This document shows, in pieces, positions 1 through 8,144 of a stretch of DNA of 64,000 nt (position 1 is the stretch's first letter; every line of letters starts with the position of its first letter). The stretch is from Candidatus Thalassospirochaeta sargassi (GTDB taxonomy: Bacteria > Spirochaetota > Spirochaetia > UBA9216), in assembly GCA_028532855.1 (NCBI GenBank), contig JAQQAL010000006.1:1-64000 (forward strand). Reading direction: 5' to 3'. The position numbers and the translations under genes are program-made. The notes under the pieces were generated by a model that ran no database searches, was not told where the DNA came from, and worked only from the letters and a program-made list of their open reading frames with translations.

Positions 1-182
1 TAGAATATGATTCAGGTATAATGATTTTGAAACCTATACGAATTGACACTATGTATAAAAAATACAAAGATGTATTTAAGACCCTTGCTGCCTGATTTCA
101 TCTTTGCAACAGGGGGGAACAATCACTTTTCAGATCCCACAAATAAATATTCATAGTTCTCTAAAAAATATAGTAGGTAGAT
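1..182. other. Upstream region of the chemoreceptor gene
   Basis: No convincing gene is seen. The stretch holds a perfect 7-bp hairpin (60-66 with 71-77), directly followed by the conserved motif at 81-120. An A+T-rich stretch with a -10-like TATAGT at 169-174 precedes the likely TTG start at 246. Any gene to the left lies outside the window. Confidence 0.5.
81..120 (+). promoter_or_regulatory. Conserved intergenic motif, copy 1
   Basis: This block reads ACCCTT-g-CTGCC-t-GATTTCAT, then a short variable part, then AACAGG-g-GGGAAC. A second copy with the same ordered blocks lies at 7972-8017. Each copy ends about 125-127 bases before the start codon of a rightward signalling gene (chemoreceptor here, EAL protein there). 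It could be a regulator site, a structured leader element or a dispersed repeat. It does not match the c-di-GMP-I or c-di-GMP-II riboswitch consensus as I know them. Confidence 0.55.
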
Positions 183-245
183 TTGATTTTTTATAAAAGA
201 TGTGTAATCATTACCATAAAACTATGCTTTAGAAAGGATATTGAA

Positions 246-1883
246 TTGAAAATAATAAGACATATAACAGCTGGAGTTTCAGCTATAGCAGCCGCTACCG
301 CTCCATTCTTTTTGACCAATTCAGTTGCTTCTTTAATCGTAACTGCAGCCGGAATAATTGTACTTTTAATAATGATAATAGTTTCCGAGAAAAGAGCCTA
401 TTTAGTTAAAGCAAATTACGACAGTATCATTACCGGACGCCTTTGCAGCGGATGTACAGAGAAAACAGTCGCGAAATCTGGTCATATCATACTGAAAGAG
501 CATATGAAGTCATGCCAGGATTCCAGAGAACAGGTCAGCAGTATCATAAGTGGAAGTCAAACCTCATCTCTTAAATTTGCTCAGGAGATGAAAAATTCGG
601 TATATCTGGTTACATCAATCAACGGCAGCGTAAAAATAATAAATGAAAGAATGGAAGAGCTCAGTTCAAATCTTGTGAGCTCATCTTCCGCAATTGAGGA
701 TATTTCACATACAATCGTAGACTTCAGCAATCAGATAGATACACATTCAAGTTCGGTAATGCAGACTTCAGCAGCCGTTGAACAGATGGATGCATCAATA
801 AACAACGTTAAAGAAATTACCGATAGAAAAAGAAAAACCTCCATGGCTCTACAAACTCAAACTGTGAACAACCAGAGTCAAATGGAGGAAATGAACAGGC
901 TTATTGAAAAAGTCCACAGCAGCGTTGATTCTATTCAGGACATTATTACAGTTATTAACAATATTGCAAGTCAGACGAATCTATTGTCAATGAATGCAGC
1001 AATCGAAGCCGCTCATGCCGGGGAAGCAGGAAAAGGATTTGCGGTAGTTGCTGAAGAAATAAGAAAGCTGGCCGAGTCGAGCTCAACCAATTCAACCCTC
1101 ATATCCAATACATTAAAGACCGTTATTGAGGATGTAGGGCGGGTGAAAGATGCCGGGCATGAAGCACTTAAGTCTTACGGGATAATAAGTAATGAAACCA
1201 TAGAGATTGTTAATGCCTTTGATGAAATATTAAACGCAACCTCTGAACTAAACACAGGCAGCCATGAGATCGTAAGCGCAACACATATGCTTAATGAAGT
1301 TACTGAGCAGATCAAGGAAGGCTCAAAAGAAATTTCCCAGAGTACAGGAGCAATCAGAGACTCTGTGAACACAATTGTTGGAGCTAGTAATGAAAGTCAT
1401 CAGCAAATAATAAGTATTTCAGAAATTGCCCAGGACATTAACATAATGTTAATGACAATATCAGATACAATAATTAACTATGAAGAATACATGGAAAAGA
1501 TTCAGGAATTTCAGAATTGGGAATTCGGCACAGAGACCTCCTCTGTCCCCATTGTCAAAATTATTATACAGCATTTGCTCTGGGTGATCAAAGCCCGCGC
1601 AGTTATGGATGGAAAACTTAAGATAGATTCGAATAGCCTTACCGATCATCATTCATGTGCACTTGGAAAATGGATAGACAACATAGAAGATGATGAAATT
1701 AAGGTTAGAGCTTCCTTTAATGATTTGAGCAGCATACATGAAAAACTTCATGTTAATGTAAATAAAATTATCACAGAGTCAAGCAACCTTTCTACAGAAG
1801 AACGTGAAGCAAAATATTCTGAAGTTCTGGGTTTATCGACAAGAATCATAGATAGTCTGGTTGAAATTCACAATCAATCATAA
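246..1883 (+). CDS. Methyl-accepting chemotaxis protein with C-terminal CZB domain
   Basis: Transmembrane chemoreceptor that would signal to CheA/CheW. Residues about 6-46 are hydrophobic and hold one or two membrane helices. A long coiled coil follows, with the conserved MCP hairpin tip around residues 235-275 ([20 protein letters not shown], then [19 protein letters not shown]). The last 120 residues fit a chemoreceptor zinc-binding (CZB) domain: an upstream His in HLLW, the core C-A-L-G-K-W with Cys near residue 471, and a late HEKLH. There is no large periplasmic sensor domain. The start is taken as TTG at 246, preceded by AGAAAGGA at good spacing and directly before the membrane helices. 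The frame is also open from a TTG at 183. CZB domains in other bacteria bind zinc and respond to zinc or oxidants; that role is inferred here. Confidence 0.85.
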   Translation: MKIIRHITAGVSAIAAATAPFFLTNSVASLIVTAAGIIVLLIMIIVSEKRAYLVKANYDSIITGRLCSGCTEKTVAKSGHIILKEHMKSCQDSREQVSSIISGSQTSSLKFAQEMKNSVYLVTSINGSVKIINERMEELSSNLVSSSSAIEDISHTIVDFSNQIDTHSSSVMQTSAAVEQMDASINNVKEITDRKRKTSMALQTQTVNNQSQMEEMNRLIEKVHSSVDSIQDIITVINNIASQTNLLSMNAAIEAAHAGEAGKGFAVVAEEIRKLAESSSTNSTLISNTLKTVIEDVGRVKDAGHEALKSYGIISNETIEIVNAFDEILNATSELNTGSHEIVSATHMLNEVTEQIKEGSKEISQSTGAIRDSVNTIVGASNESHQQIISISEIAQDINIMLMTISDTIINYEEYMEKIQEFQNWEFGTETSSVPIVKIIIQHLLWVIKARAVMDGKLKIDSNSLTDHHSCALGKWIDNIEDDEIKVRASFNDLSSIHEKLHVNVNKIITESSNLSTEEREAKYSEVLGLSTRIIDSLVEIHNQS

Positions 1884-1886
1884 TCG

Positions 1887-3845
1887 CTAAAGATTTAGAA
1901 TATCAATACCGCTGTCATCAATAATGACTCTACTTGAAGACGTGTCTTTTGAAATATTAATACTGGTTTTCATAAAGGTTACAGTAGTATCAGGTATTAG
2001 CCTGTCTTTAACCAATATTTCCAGAGATTCGGGATGTTGGGAATATAACATCCCGACCAAATTTGCCTTTTTCCCCTTCAATTCGTTTAACTGGGTTGTT
2101 AATTCCTTTAGTTTAAGAAGTTTAACCTTGAGAAGTTTCTTTTTTTCCGGCGATAGCCGTTCTATAATCCTACGGGCAGCAGGATTTGTTATATTCACTC
2201 CTATACTGTTAAGAAGCCTGGACATTTGTAATTCAATAGATTTGAGTGTTTCTTCTGAAGCTTTTATTAAACCTTTTATTCTTGGATTATAGCCGCACCA
2301 TAAAATTGTTTTTTTATAAGGTGAGCCCACCGAAGGAAGCTCCATCCTGACAAAAGAACAGTATTCACCACCGAACACCTGGGATCGACTACTGCCTTTT
2401 TTACCTTGGACAATAAGGCTACCGCCTGCAAATACTTTACCGCCAATTAAAGAGGTTTTTATTCTAAGATCCCCGGATACATAAACATCTGCATCCTGAA
2501 TGAATTTTACTGTAGCATTTCCCTTGATAAAGACTTTCGTATTCTGCCCGACAATACCGCCATCAACTAAAAGATCTCCTTGCACAAAAATATTAGCACC
2601 ATCTTCTATACTGCCTTTAACGATAAGATCCCCGCCTGTTTTTACCTCAAACTGAGGCTTTATATCTTTACCTACATAAACATCTTTTCCATATTCAATA
2701 TTTCCTGTTGAATAGTCAACATAATCAGGAAGAATCATAGCCTCTGAAATCTTTATCGAGTTCTCTGCCATCTTTAAAATGCCATCACAAGAGGCGCGGT
2801 AGAGGGTTTTCCCCGGGGATGACTCTTGACGAATCAGCTCATTTGTCCTCAAGATCTTGTCTTTAGCTTCTCTTACTTCAATATTCTTACCAAAAAGGTC
2901 AAGGCCGCGTACACCATTTACTCTATGCTTTTTCTCTGCAATTACATCATTTTCCTTTACAATCAAATAATGCTTAAACTCTTTTGTATTTTTATTTATA
3001 TCTTCAGTATCTCGATTTATTAAGAATCTAATTTCTGCGTCCTGACCATCAATCGGCCTAACACCTTTACAGAATTCTATTATGTATACATCTGAACCAT
3101 CAACAGACTCCGATTCTGTCAATCCACCGGGAAGCGCAACCGGCGCATTAGGGTATTTCTCTCTATAAAGACCGAGAGTTTTCTCATATTCCTGTTCCAT
3201 CGGTTTTGTATCTTCAAACACCGGATAAAAAATATAGTATCTTTCATATTCATTTTTATCATAGAACGGACTTTCTATTGAGATGGTCCCGTTACGGTAA
3301 CTTATATAACCTGTCTTTTCGGCATAATATAAAATCTCATCACCAATAATATCCTGTCTGATATTATCACTGTTATATTTTATCGGACGCAGAGCTTCTG
3401 GTTTCACTTTTTCGCCAAAGAGATTCTCACCATATTCAGAAACTTTAATCCTTAAAAAAATACTTCCCGCACTTACAAACAATGTTGGCGGATTAATCAT
3501 TGTAGTAATCTGCTTTGTTCTTTTCAGCTTATTCAGGACAGCCCCCGCTGAATGAAAAACTGAATACAAACACTCCCAGTCCGCGAGAGTTTTAATAAAC
3601 TTAACCTGTTCACATTGAGCCCGGAGGCTTGCAGGAGCCTCAGCTATTATTACTTGATTCTGAAATTTGGCAACTACACTTTTATCATTAAGGGAAGCGA
3701 GAAGCTCATAATTTATTTCACCTTCTATTTTTTCATCTTTTAATATTTTCAACACAGAATTTTCAGAGAAATCAGAATTATCTTTCGTTAAATAAACCTT
3801 TAGTTTATTATCAGTTACCGTTATATTATTAGTCAGTTTCTTCAT
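1887..3845 (-). CDS. FapA-family (DUF342) protein
   Basis: A 652-residue protein of the FapA/DUF342 type. The middle part (about residues 330-510) is a run of short beta-helix-like turns with repeated V-x-G-D-L, G-x-I and D-x-Y-V-x-G-D-L motifs, for example GGDLIVKGSIEDGANIFVQG. A leucine- and lysine-rich coiled coil follows towards the C-terminus. The family is linked to flagellar assembly and to cell-surface or signalling roles in several bacteria; the molecular function is not settled. It is the last gene of a leftward five-gene two-component operon and overlaps the upstream response-regulator gene by 17 bases, so translation is probably coupled. The start is the ATG at 3845; a TTG codon directly precedes it. 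Confidence 0.75.
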   Translation of the reverse strand: MKKLTNNITVTDNKLKVYLTKDNSDFSENSVLKILKDEKIEGEINYELLASLNDKSVVAKFQNQVIIAEAPASLRAQCEQVKFIKTLADWECLYSVFHSAGAVLNKLKRTKQITTMINPPTLFVSAGSIFLRIKVSEYGENLFGEKVKPEALRPIKYNSDNIRQDIIGDEILYYAEKTGYISYRNGTISIESPFYDKNEYERYYIFYPVFEDTKPMEQEYEKTLGLYREKYPNAPVALPGGLTESESVDGSDVYIIEFCKGVRPIDGQDAEIRFLINRDTEDINKNTKEFKHYLIVKENDVIAEKKHRVNGVRGLDLFGKNIEVREAKDKILRTNELIRQESSPGKTLYRASCDGILKMAENSIKISEAMILPDYVDYSTGNIEYGKDVYVGKDIKPQFEVKTGGDLIVKGSIEDGANIFVQGDLLVDGGIVGQNTKVFIKGNATVKFIQDADVYVSGDLRIKTSLIGGKVFAGGSLIVQGKKGSSRSQVFGGEYCSFVRMELPSVGSPYKKTILWCGYNPRIKGLIKASEETLKSIELQMSRLLNSIGVNITNPAARRIIERLSPEKKKLLKVKLLKLKELTTQLNELKGKKANLVGMLYSQHPESLEILVKDRLIPDTTVTFMKTSINISKDTSSSRVIIDDSGIDILNL

Positions 3846-4743
3846 CAATATTTCCGAGGATCATATCAATTGACCCAATTATTTCAGATGGGTCTGCAAG
3901 CAGCGAGTTGTGAAGAATATACATACTTAATACTGTTTTAAGATTCTTCAGTCTCTTTGTAAACTGCAGCTCATTTTTATTTACATCTCTAATATATATA
4001 GTTCCAAGCTTTTCTTCACTTTTCAGTAAAGGGATTACAACAATCTTATTTATGAGACAAGATTTTGTTTTTAAATTGCAAGTTCTCATAAACTCATCAT
4101 CATTTTTTACAAAGTCTGCTCCGAACAGTTCCTGACTTTTATTATCCCAGATCGATACTTCTTTATTTCCGGATAGCTTTGAAAGTAAATCTAGAATTCT
4201 CATCATTACTTTCTGTTTATCTTCTCCCTCAATAATGGAGTTAAGAATGGCATTATTGGCTTGTAACTCCCAGGTTCTTTCTTTTACACGCTTTTCGAGA
4301 ATTACATTAAGGTTTTTTAGTTCCTCATTCTTTATATTCAACTCTTTCAGTAATTTTTTTTCATTATTACGTCTTTCATAAAGTTCTGTAGCATTCATTA
4401 AACTGATAAACAGTTCAGAATCATTCCAGGGTTTTGTTATATAATTATGAACATGACCGCTGTTCACAGCAGTCATGATATCATTAATGTCAGAATAGCC
4501 TGAAAGTATAGTTTTAATAGTTAAAGGACTTATTTTATTGGCTTCAATTATTAACTCGATACCATTCATTTTGGGCATTCTCATATCTGTAACAAGTACA
4601 GCAACTTCATTAGCAGTTAAAAAATCCAGAGCATCTTTACCGGACGTCCGGTAGTGAATATCATACGGACTTTTCCTGAGAAGCCTCTTTAAACTATTGA
4701 GTATATTTTCTTCATCATCCACAAATAGTATTTTATGCTTCAC
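3829..4743 (-). CDS. Response regulator with coiled coil and GAF-like C-terminal region
   Basis: The N-terminal receiver domain (about residues 1-120) has the acidic pair DD at 9-10, phospho-acceptor Asp53 in VLVTDMRMPKMNG, and Lys in YITKPW. A coiled coil follows (about 120-165, rich in E, K, L and N). The last 130 residues resemble a small GAF-like sensor domain but have no clear signature. No HD-GYP, GGDEF or DNA-binding motif is seen, so the output is unknown. The start is a GTG with GAGGAG about 7 bases upstream, and it overlaps the end of the kinase gene by 11 bases. The kinase encoded directly upstream is the natural partner. Confidence 0.8.
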   Translation of the reverse strand: MKHKILFVDDEENILNSLKRLLRKSPYDIHYRTSGKDALDFLTANEVAVLVTDMRMPKMNGIELIIEANKISPLTIKTILSGYSDINDIMTAVNSGHVHNYITKPWNDSELFISLMNATELYERRNNEKKLLKELNIKNEELKNLNVILEKRVKERTWELQANNAILNSIIEGEDKQKVMMRILDLLSKLSGNKEVSIWDNKSQELFGADFVKNDDEFMRTCNLKTKSCLINKIVVIPLLKSEEKLGTIYIRDVNKNELQFTKRLKNLKTVLSMYILHNSLLADPSEIIGSIDMILGNIDEETD

Positions 4744-6322
4744 TTTCTAACTCCTCTACAATTGGAAGACTTATATGAAACTGTACACCCTTTTCAAGGT
4801 TATCAATTCTGATATCTCCATTGTGTTTATTCACTATAATATCATGTGAAATACTTAACCCAAGGCCGGTACCTTTTCCAATCGACTTTGTCGTGAAAAA
4901 AGGTTCAAAAACTCTATTTATAATAGAATCTGGGATATTAGGTCCACTATTATAAATATAAATATGTACACTGTCAGTTTCAGCGTGGGTTTTTATATTT
5001 ATTACACCTGTTTCTGAATGTTCATCTTCATTAATTGCATCAATACTGTTTTTAATTATATTAAGAAAAGCCTGATTCAAGTCATAACTGCTGCACAAGA
5101 TATCCGGCATTGCTTCTAATTCTGTTGTGACTTCAATATTATATTTATATTCATTTTTTAAAACAACCAAGGTGTCATTTATGGAGTCATTCACATTATG
5201 AAATGCGAATTCCATCAGCGAATCTTTTTGAGAAAAACTTTTCAGGCTGTCAATAATCGATTTTATTCTCGACACACCCTCTTCCGTTTCTTCTTTTAGA
5301 TCCTCCAGATCGTTAAAAATAAAATCCAAATCAATATTCTTATCAAGCGCCTTAATTTGCTCGAGTATGGGCGAAATACAATCTTCCGAGCTGTATAAAT
5401 CCCGAACATGATTTACAAAATTCTGAATATCGGTCATGTGATTAAAAAGTACATTAACATTATTAAAAACATAACCAAGCGGATTATTAAGTTCATGTGC
5501 AATACCTGCGGACAATTCACCAATGGAAGCCATTTTCTCCTGGTTAAGAAGTTGTGACTGAGATCTTTTAAGTTCATCATTAAGATTCATTAGTACAATC
5601 GAATTCTGAATGTGACCACTAAAGTTTTTTACCCTTTCAGTGATATCCGCTACATGAAAACAAATAAGTTCTTTGCCTTCATGAAATAATGTAAAGATCG
5701 ACGTCATTCCGATTAAATCACCCTGATCTTTGTTATGAAAACTGAATTCAATCTCTTGAATTACTTTCTGTTTTTTTAAACGCGCTGTTATTTGTTCAAA
5801 GCTGTCAATATTAGAGATTAAACTACAGATATTACTTTGTGTTTCAAGAATTCTTCCTTCAATATTAAGCATCCTGAATCCACTCGTATTCATATAAATA
5901 ATTTCCCCGGAATAATCCGTTAAAACTACCAGGTTGGGACAGCTTTCAATAATTTCAAATACAGTATCACTGTTTCTTATTAAATTTACAATCGCGCTAT
6001 CATCAACAGCAATCGCACGGAACAGGTACTGCATTGTTTCTTTGTTATAGCGATATTCCAGAAAAAATCTTCGGGGAGATGGAACATTTAGTCTAAAAAA
6101 TCCCCTACCGGACGATTCACCAGCTGTTAAGCGATTCAAGAAATCAGAAACCTCTTCCTTTGATAATAATTCATGCAAACTCGTTGCGGTAATATTTATA
6201 TTGGCGTTTTCTGATTTAGAGGAATAAAGGATTTTCCCACTCTTATCGAATGTCCCTGTAATATAAACACTGGAAAACGGATTTTTTAGAATATGCTTTT
6301 TTTGAGTAAAATCACTAATCAT
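4733..6322 (-). CDS. PAS-domain sensor histidine kinase
   Basis: Soluble-looking 529-residue kinase. A PAS-like sensor part lies around residues 110-230 (EIIESCPNLVVLTDYSGEII, then GFRMLNIEGRILE). The dimerisation/phospho-acceptor helix carries the H-box GELSAGIAHELNNPLGYV. The C-terminal ATPase domain has an N-box (NIIKNSIDAI) and G-boxes (NIPDSIINRVFEPFFTTK and GKGTGLGLSIS). No membrane helix is evident, so it probably reads an intracellular cue or a partner protein. It lies between two receiver-domain genes with 1-11 base spacing or overlap, which points to a multi-step phosphorelay from a single transcript. Confidence 0.88.
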   Translation of the reverse strand: MISDFTQKKHILKNPFSSVYITGTFDKSGKILYSSKSENANINITATSLHELLSKEEVSDFLNRLTAGESSGRGFFRLNVPSPRRFFLEYRYNKETMQYLFRAIAVDDSAIVNLIRNSDTVFEIIESCPNLVVLTDYSGEIIYMNTSGFRMLNIEGRILETQSNICSLISNIDSFEQITARLKKQKVIQEIEFSFHNKDQGDLIGMTSIFTLFHEGKELICFHVADITERVKNFSGHIQNSIVLMNLNDELKRSQSQLLNQEKMASIGELSAGIAHELNNPLGYVFNNVNVLFNHMTDIQNFVNHVRDLYSSEDCISPILEQIKALDKNIDLDFIFNDLEDLKEETEEGVSRIKSIIDSLKSFSQKDSLMEFAFHNVNDSINDTLVVLKNEYKYNIEVTTELEAMPDILCSSYDLNQAFLNIIKNSIDAINEDEHSETGVINIKTHAETDSVHIYIYNSGPNIPDSIINRVFEPFFTTKSIGKGTGLGLSISHDIIVNKHNGDIRIDNLEKGVQFHISLPIVEELESEA

Positions 6323-6323
6323 A

Positions 6324-6671
6324 TTATAGATCTTTAATAGTCCTTAACAGTTCTTCAATATCACAAGGTTTAGATAAAACAGCATCAATATTAGAATTAT
6401 CAGGTACGTTCGGCAGTGAATCTCCGGAAAGTATAATAACTTTTATTTCCGGTTTAGACTTCTTCGCTGAGGCTGCTAGCTCTAAACCGCTCACACCTGG
6501 CATATTCAAATCAGTCACTAGACAAGTATAATCACTACTTTCAAGTATTTTTAAAGCTTCTGAACCACCCAGGGCGAAATTAAATTCAATTTCACTCCTC
6601 TTCAGTCTTAACAACCTTCTCATACTGTTGAGTATATTTTGTTCATCATCAACTATTAGTATCTTATTCAT
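6324..6671 (-). CDS. Stand-alone receiver domain (CheY-like)
   Basis: A 115-residue single receiver domain. It has acidic residues at 8-10 (DDE), phospho-acceptor Asp54 in CLVTDLNMPGVSG, Ser/Thr in ILSGDS and Lys in VLSKPCDIEEL. There is no output domain, so it should act by protein contact or as a phosphate shuttle between the kinases encoded on either side. It starts one base after the stop of the upstream kinase gene. It resembles the receiver part of the 3829-4743 product (both start with a VDDExNILNS-type segment), so the two may be related by duplication. Confidence 0.85.
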   Translation of the reverse strand: MNKILIVDDEQNILNSMRRLLRLKRSEIEFNFALGGSEALKILESSDYTCLVTDLNMPGVSGLELAASAKKSKPEIKVIILSGDSLPNVPDNSNIDAVLSKPCDIEELLRTIKDL

Positions 6672-7763
6672 TTAATTTCCTTTATTAGGGATCATTAACT
6701 CGAAAATACAACCAGAAGGAGTGTTTTCGATAAACCGGAGAGTCCCCCCACATTTTCCAACAATGATGGCCTGTACAATAGCCAGACCCTGACCAGTGCC
6801 TATCCCCTTTGGTTTTGTTGTAAAGAATGGTTCAAATATTCGCTTTCGCAACTCAAGGGGTACGCCGGGACCATTATCTGACACTTGAAGCAAGATAGAT
6901 TGCTTAACGGTCAATGCCTTAATTGTAATTTGCCCTGATTTTGTCCCTGTAGATTTTATAGCTTGAGCCGAGTTAACTATTAAGTTAATTAATGCTCTGG
7001 TAATTTCTGAAGGATAACTTTTAATATTTATTACATCCTCAGAAATACTGACGTTTATTTCTGCAGATTTTTTCCATTCACTCTTTGACATTGAAAGTGC
7101 ATCCTGGATTATCTGCCTGATATCACAATCCTCTACAAAAGTATTTGACGGATGAATAAAATTCTTAAGAGATGCTGTTAAAGACTTTATCTGCTCAATA
7201 CCTTTCATTGATTCAGAAACTGCTTCTTTTAATTCATCTTTATCAATTCCGCTCTCTAAAGAAAGTGCTTCTTTTAAAAACCTGAGATTATTATCAACAA
7301 ATTGAACAGGTGAATTGAGATCATGCGCTATTCCACTTGCAAGTTCACCAATGGCTTTAAGACTTTCACCAGTTTGGTTTGCCGCTTCTTCCAGTCGCTT
7401 TCTTGTTATATCCTGACCAGTAGCAATATACAGCAGCTTCTCTTCTGAAATTACAAGCTTTCTGATAGTAATCCCAACAATTATCTCAGAATTATCTTTT
7501 TTCTTTACATGCAAATCCGGTAAAGAGTAGATAGAATTTTCTTTAATTTTCTCTTTCAATCCAAGAGCATTCAGGTCAATGCTCCAGTCATGAGAGAGAT
7601 TTAGCATATTCAGCCCTAAATCCTGTTCCGCTTCTAAATCTAAAAGATGTTGAGCCCTCAGATTAAAATATTTGATACCTAAATCTTCATCCAGAACAAT
7701 AGTAAGCGTATTTGATTCACTTATAATCCGGCTAAAGATATAATCATCCAGGTTTTCCAGCAT
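6672..7763 (-). CDS. PAS-domain sensor histidine kinase
   Basis: A 363-residue kinase, apparently first gene of the leftward signalling operon. The N-terminal half is a PAS-like region (about residues 15-125). The H-box is IGELASGIAHDLNSPVQF near residues 140-160. The ATPase domain shows an N-box (INLIVNSAQAI), a G1 box (VSDNGPGVP) and a G2 box (GIGTGQGLAIVQ). No membrane helix is visible. The catalytic layout resembles the second kinase of the operon (4733-6322), which supports duplication within the locus. The next gene encodes a lone receiver, probably its direct partner. Confidence 0.87.
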   Translation of the reverse strand: MLENLDDYIFSRIISESNTLTIVLDEDLGIKYFNLRAQHLLDLEAEQDLGLNMLNLSHDWSIDLNALGLKEKIKENSIYSLPDLHVKKKDNSEIIVGITIRKLVISEEKLLYIATGQDITRKRLEEAANQTGESLKAIGELASGIAHDLNSPVQFVDNNLRFLKEALSLESGIDKDELKEAVSESMKGIEQIKSLTASLKNFIHPSNTFVEDCDIRQIIQDALSMSKSEWKKSAEINVSISEDVINIKSYPSEITRALINLIVNSAQAIKSTGTKSGQITIKALTVKQSILLQVSDNGPGVPLELRKRIFEPFFTTKPKGIGTGQGLAIVQAIIVGKCGGTLRFIENTPSGCIFELMIPNKGN

Positions 7764-8144
7764 AATAATTAAACAAACCTCAACTTCAATGAAATTTTTA
7801 TTTAATTATAGATAAACCTATATGAAAAAGCAAATAAACTAATTTTTTTTTATGAAATTCTAAAACATTATCCTTCTTTGTGTAATAAATCAATTTCAAA
7901 CCAGGAGCAGTAGAAGCATCCTCAGTTTTACAATTCTCATTACCCTCATTGTTTCTTCTTTCTCAATTCAAACCCTTTACTGCCCGATTTCATTGACTTT
8001 AGGTAACAGGCGGGAACCATGTTTCTTCTTAGTTCAAAAAAAAATAATTATTCTCTTTCCATTTCTTGATAGAATATCTTATAATTAAAACTACACATTC
8101 AGAATCATACTTCTGGATTATTTCTTATTCAATCAGAGGAATTC
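7764..8144. other. Divergent promoter region between two signalling genes
   Basis: No gene is seen. The region is very A+T-rich next to the leftward operon, then holds copy 2 of the conserved motif (7972-8017). A TATAAT box lies at 8080-8085, about 60 bases before the EAL gene start at 8145. That box would place transcription start near 8092, downstream of the motif. The motif may therefore be an upstream binding site rather than part of the leader, unless another promoter is used. Confidence 0.5.
7972..8017 (+). promoter_or_regulatory. Conserved intergenic motif, copy 2
   Basis: The blocks are ACCCTT-ta-CTGCC-c-GATTTCAT, an 18-base variable part, then AACAGG-c-GGGAAC. They match copy 1 at 81-120 in order and nearly in spacing. 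The copy ends 127 bases before the ATG of the EAL gene. Within it CTGCCCG and CAGGCGGG contain complementary triplets and quadruplets, but in an order that would form a pseudoknot rather than a simple hairpin. Confidence 0.55.

Noticed and set aside
72-98. Sigma-28-type flagellar promoter within the twin motif
   Set aside because: GCCxGATT resembles the -10 GCCGATAA, but no conserved TAAA lies 15 bases upstream in both copies, and the conserved block extends far beyond a promoter.
81-120. c-di-GMP riboswitch before the chemoreceptor
   Set aside because: The motif lacks the conserved blocks of both c-di-GMP riboswitch classes that I know. It may also lie upstream of the promoter.
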